Assembly: GCA_964630765.1 (NCBI GenBank)
Contig: CAZVXE010000011.1
Location: 1 to 34,322, forward strand
From: Methanofastidiosum sp964630765
GTDB lineage: Archaea > Methanobacteriota_B > Thermococci > Methanofastidiosales > Methanofastidiosaceae
DNA: 34,322 bases
Direction: 5' to 3'
The translations under genes and the position numbers were made by a program. Each line of letters begins with the position of its first letter. The first letter of the stretch is position 1. Of the stretch, positions 32,845 to 34,322 are shown piece after piece. Under the pieces are notes generated by a model. The model worked only from the letters and a program-made list of their open reading frames with translations, was not told where the DNA came from and ran no database searches.

Positions 32845-33813
32845 ATGGAAAAGCAAGAACTTCTAGATAATATTGTTGAAACATTGAAAAAAGGCGGTTT
32901 CGAGGTAGCCCTTTCTAGGGTTCAATGCTCTTTTGACATTGTTGCAAGAAGAAATCTTATAGTTCTTATAATAAAGGCCTTAGTAAACCTTGATACATTT
33001 TCTGATGAGCATGCATGGGATCTTAAAATTCTCTCAAAAGCTTTGAAAGCGACACCACTTGTAATTGGGGCAAAGACAAAATTAGGCTCAATTGAAAACG
33101 GTACTGTCTATTCAAGACACGGGACAAACTGTATCTCACTTGAAACTCTAGAAGACCTTTTCATAGAAGGCAATCCCCCCTTGATATATGCCGATAGAGG
33201 GGGATTTTTTGTAGAGGTCGACGGAAGTCTAATTAAGGAAGAAAGAGAGAAAAGAGGGATGTCTATAAGCCACCTAGCTGAACTTATAGGGGTTTCAAAA
33301 AGTTCTGTCTATGAGTTTGAAAACGTAGACAAAAGAATAAGTATTGATTCTGTTCTGAAGATAGAAAAAGAGCTGGATATAGGCATAACTAAACCGATAT
33401 ACATAATTAAAACTAGTGACAAAAAAGAAATTAACACTATTCAAGAAAAGCCTGTTGACGCTGCAAGGTCTGATCTTGAAAAAACTGTTTTGGGGGATCT
33501 TAGTGACAAAGGATTTAAAGTCTTTCCTACAAAGAGAACCCCTTTTAATGCTCTTTTGAAGGAGAGGGAGATTTTAATCACAGGAATATCCAATACTAAA
33601 ACATACATCTTTGAAAAGAAGGCAGAGATTGTGGCAAGTATCTCCGATATTACAGAAAAAGACGCAATGTTCGTAGTAAATGCAAAGAAAGTAAAGGAAA
33701 ATATTAAAGGTGTTCCCATACTTACCCAAAAAGAGATTAAATCTTCAAAGGATGTCGAAGATATTCTTGAACTTGTTCATGAAAGGAAAATTGATAACAA
33801 ACGTCAGAACTAA
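32845..33813 (+). CDS. Archaeal HTH transcriptional regulator
   Basis: The 322-residue protein belongs to a conserved archaeal group of putative HTH-type regulators. The N-terminal part (about 1-125) resembles a nuclease-like alpha/beta domain (FDIVARRNLIVLIIKALVNL, then KATPLVIG). The central Xre-type HTH (about 131-190) reads LIKEEREKRGMSISHLAELI and GVSKSSVYEFENVDKRIS. The C-terminal domain (about 210-315) repeats the N-terminal type of fold (LSDKGFKVFPTKRTPFNALL). No target is known. It is divergent from tiaS and shares its promoter. Confidence 0.85.
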   Translation: MEKQELLDNIVETLKKGGFEVALSRVQCSFDIVARRNLIVLIIKALVNLDTFSDEHAWDLKILSKALKATPLVIGAKTKLGSIENGTVYSRHGTNCISLETLEDLFIEGNPPLIYADRGGFFVEVDGSLIKEEREKRGMSISHLAELIGVSKSSVYEFENVDKRISIDSVLKIEKELDIGITKPIYIIKTSDKKEINTIQEKPVDAARSDLEKTVLGDLSDKGFKVFPTKRTPFNALLKEREILITGISNTKTYIFEKKAEIVASISDITEKDAMFVVNAKKVKENIKGVPILTQKEIKSSKDVEDILELVHERKIDNKRQN

Positions 33814-33827
33814 TTTTTGAACAAAAG

Positions 33828-33838
33828 TTTATATATTT
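33828..33838 (+). promoter_or_regulatory. TATA box of the box C/D sRNA
   Basis: TTTATATATTT lies just after the regulator gene and 22-27 nt upstream of the predicted first stem base of the sRNA (33855), the exact spacing of an archaeal promoter. Confidence 0.6.
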
Positions 33839-33854
33839 CAAATAGTAGTTTAAC

Positions 33855-33915
33855 AAGCGTGATGAGAAAGCTAATCTGAAAAAAGATGATGAGGCTTATG
33901 AGCTCTGAAATGCTT
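33855..33915 (+). ncRNA. Box C/D sRNA, predicted guide for C34 of a CAU tRNA
   Basis: All four boxes are present in order: C GTGATGA (33859-33865), D' CTGA (33876-33879), C' ATGATGA (33886-33892) and D CTGA (33905-33908). AAGC (33855-33858) and GCTT (33912-33915) can form the closing stem. The guide before box D is GGCTTATGAGCT (33893-33904). Its complement contains CTCATAA, a CAU anticodon loop, and by the N+5 rule the 2'-O-methylated base is C34. This matches the Cm34 of elongator tRNA-Met known to be guided by a C/D sRNA in haloarchaea. The guide before D' (GAAAGCTAAT) is only 10 nt, and I cannot assign its target. A TATA box lies at the right distance. The next gene starts only 14 nt downstream, so the sRNA may be processed from its leader. 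Confidence 0.82.
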
Positions 33916-33928
33916 TGGGGTGTATTAT

Positions 33929-34322
33929 ATGAGATATAAATATTTAATAATATTTCTTTTTGTATTCTTTTTTATAGAGTTACCCCTGATATATATTTAC
34001 TACTCTGGACAGGAAAAGGCAGTTAAGCAAAATATCAAACAGATAGAATTAAGTGAGAACTTTTCTGTGTCCAGAGATAACCCTAAGTATATAGCTCTGC
34101 CATTAGAAGGGAGGAAAATACATCAAATAGTATTTTCTTCTACTGGCAGAATTAATATTTCATTGACTGATCTAGAGGGTTTTTTAGTCTGGCAAAAAGA
34201 GCCCGATGATCTAAAACCTTTGGAGTATTTCTATCAGACTGATAAACTTAACTTCCCTTATGTCCCGAAGGAAACAAAAACATATTACTTAATATTTGAA
34301 ACTGACCCTTTACTATCAACAA
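33929..34322 (+). CDS. Membrane-anchored protein, C-terminus beyond window
   Basis: The frame is open from ATG 33929 to the window edge (131 codons). It starts with a membrane helix (MRYKYLIIFLFVFFFIELPL, continuing to about residue 25) followed by an extracytoplasmic part with LSENFSVSRDNPKYIALPLE and ISLTDLEGFLVWQKEPDDL. The ribosome site GGGGTG (33917-33922) lies 6 nt before the ATG. I do not recognise the family; the visible part looks like a beta-rich surface domain. Confidence 0.75.
   Translation, partial: MRYKYLIIFLFVFFFIELPLIYIYYSGQEKAVKQNIKQIELSENFSVSRDNPKYIALPLEGRKIHQIVFSSTGRINISLTDLEGFLVWQKEPDDLKPLEYFYQTDKLNFPYVPKETKTYYLIFETDPLLST

Overview
The window is a stretch of an AT-rich archaeal chromosome. 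The archaeal marker genes are CDP-archaeol synthase (carS), the Fe-S primase large subunit (priL), tRNA-Ile2 agmatidine synthetase (tiaS), an archaeal nicotinate phosphoribosyltransferase, the TrmI tRNA methyltransferase, archaeal-type secF-secD and an FrhB-family F420 protein. Many genes have a TATA-like box about 25 nt before the start codon (leaderless). Inside operons the starts follow Shine-Dalgarno sites of the type AAGGTGA or GGAGG. The gene mix resembles a methanogen-related euryarchaeote, possibly the Methanofastidiosales (WSA2) group. That placement is inference from gene content, not a search result.

Layout. 1-2510: a large secreted Ig/FN3-type surface protein, cut by the window edge, behind a possible 46-residue leader ORF. 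2596-5891: an island of toxin-antitoxin genes and their debris: an RHH-like antitoxin, two identical HicB-like orphans on a perfect 215-bp direct repeat, a PIN toxin with its antitoxin between the repeats, MntA with a truncated HepT, an orphan DUF2281 antitoxin, an intact HicBA pair and a nucleotidyltransferase remnant. 6004-8950: a VTC-domain / DUF4956 / CotH-kinase operon of bacterial type. 8991-10599: a secreted protein and an intact MntA-HepT pair. 10601-15838: housekeeping genes mtnA, carS, trmI, secF, secD and a small membrane protein. 15901-18334: a histidine kinase / REC-GAF-DUF835 two-component system. 18470-20724: a tungsten aldehyde oxidoreductase homologue overlapping a class II aldolase. 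20732-23176: UspA, an ArsB/NhaD-like permease and a roadblock protein. 23464-25860: amt, glnK and an unknown membrane protein. 25876-28213: an FrhB-like protein with PreA. 28355-32793: tiaS, the nicotinate phosphoribosyltransferase, a DUF6884-like protein and priL. 32845-34322: an archaeal HTH regulator, a box C/D sRNA and a truncated membrane protein gene.

Three points stand out. First, the FrhB homologue next to preA has its domains in circularly permuted order (C-terminal domain, ferredoxin, N-terminal domain). Second, an unannotated box C/D sRNA at 33855-33915 has a D guide matching a CAU anticodon loop with the methylation target at C34; it lies about 1.1 kb from tiaS, the enzyme that modifies C34 of the other CAU tRNA. 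Third, trmI and the frhB-like gene have no canonical start codon where one is expected, but each has an ACG six bases after a strong Shine-Dalgarno site; the HicB repeats have a CTG in a similar position.
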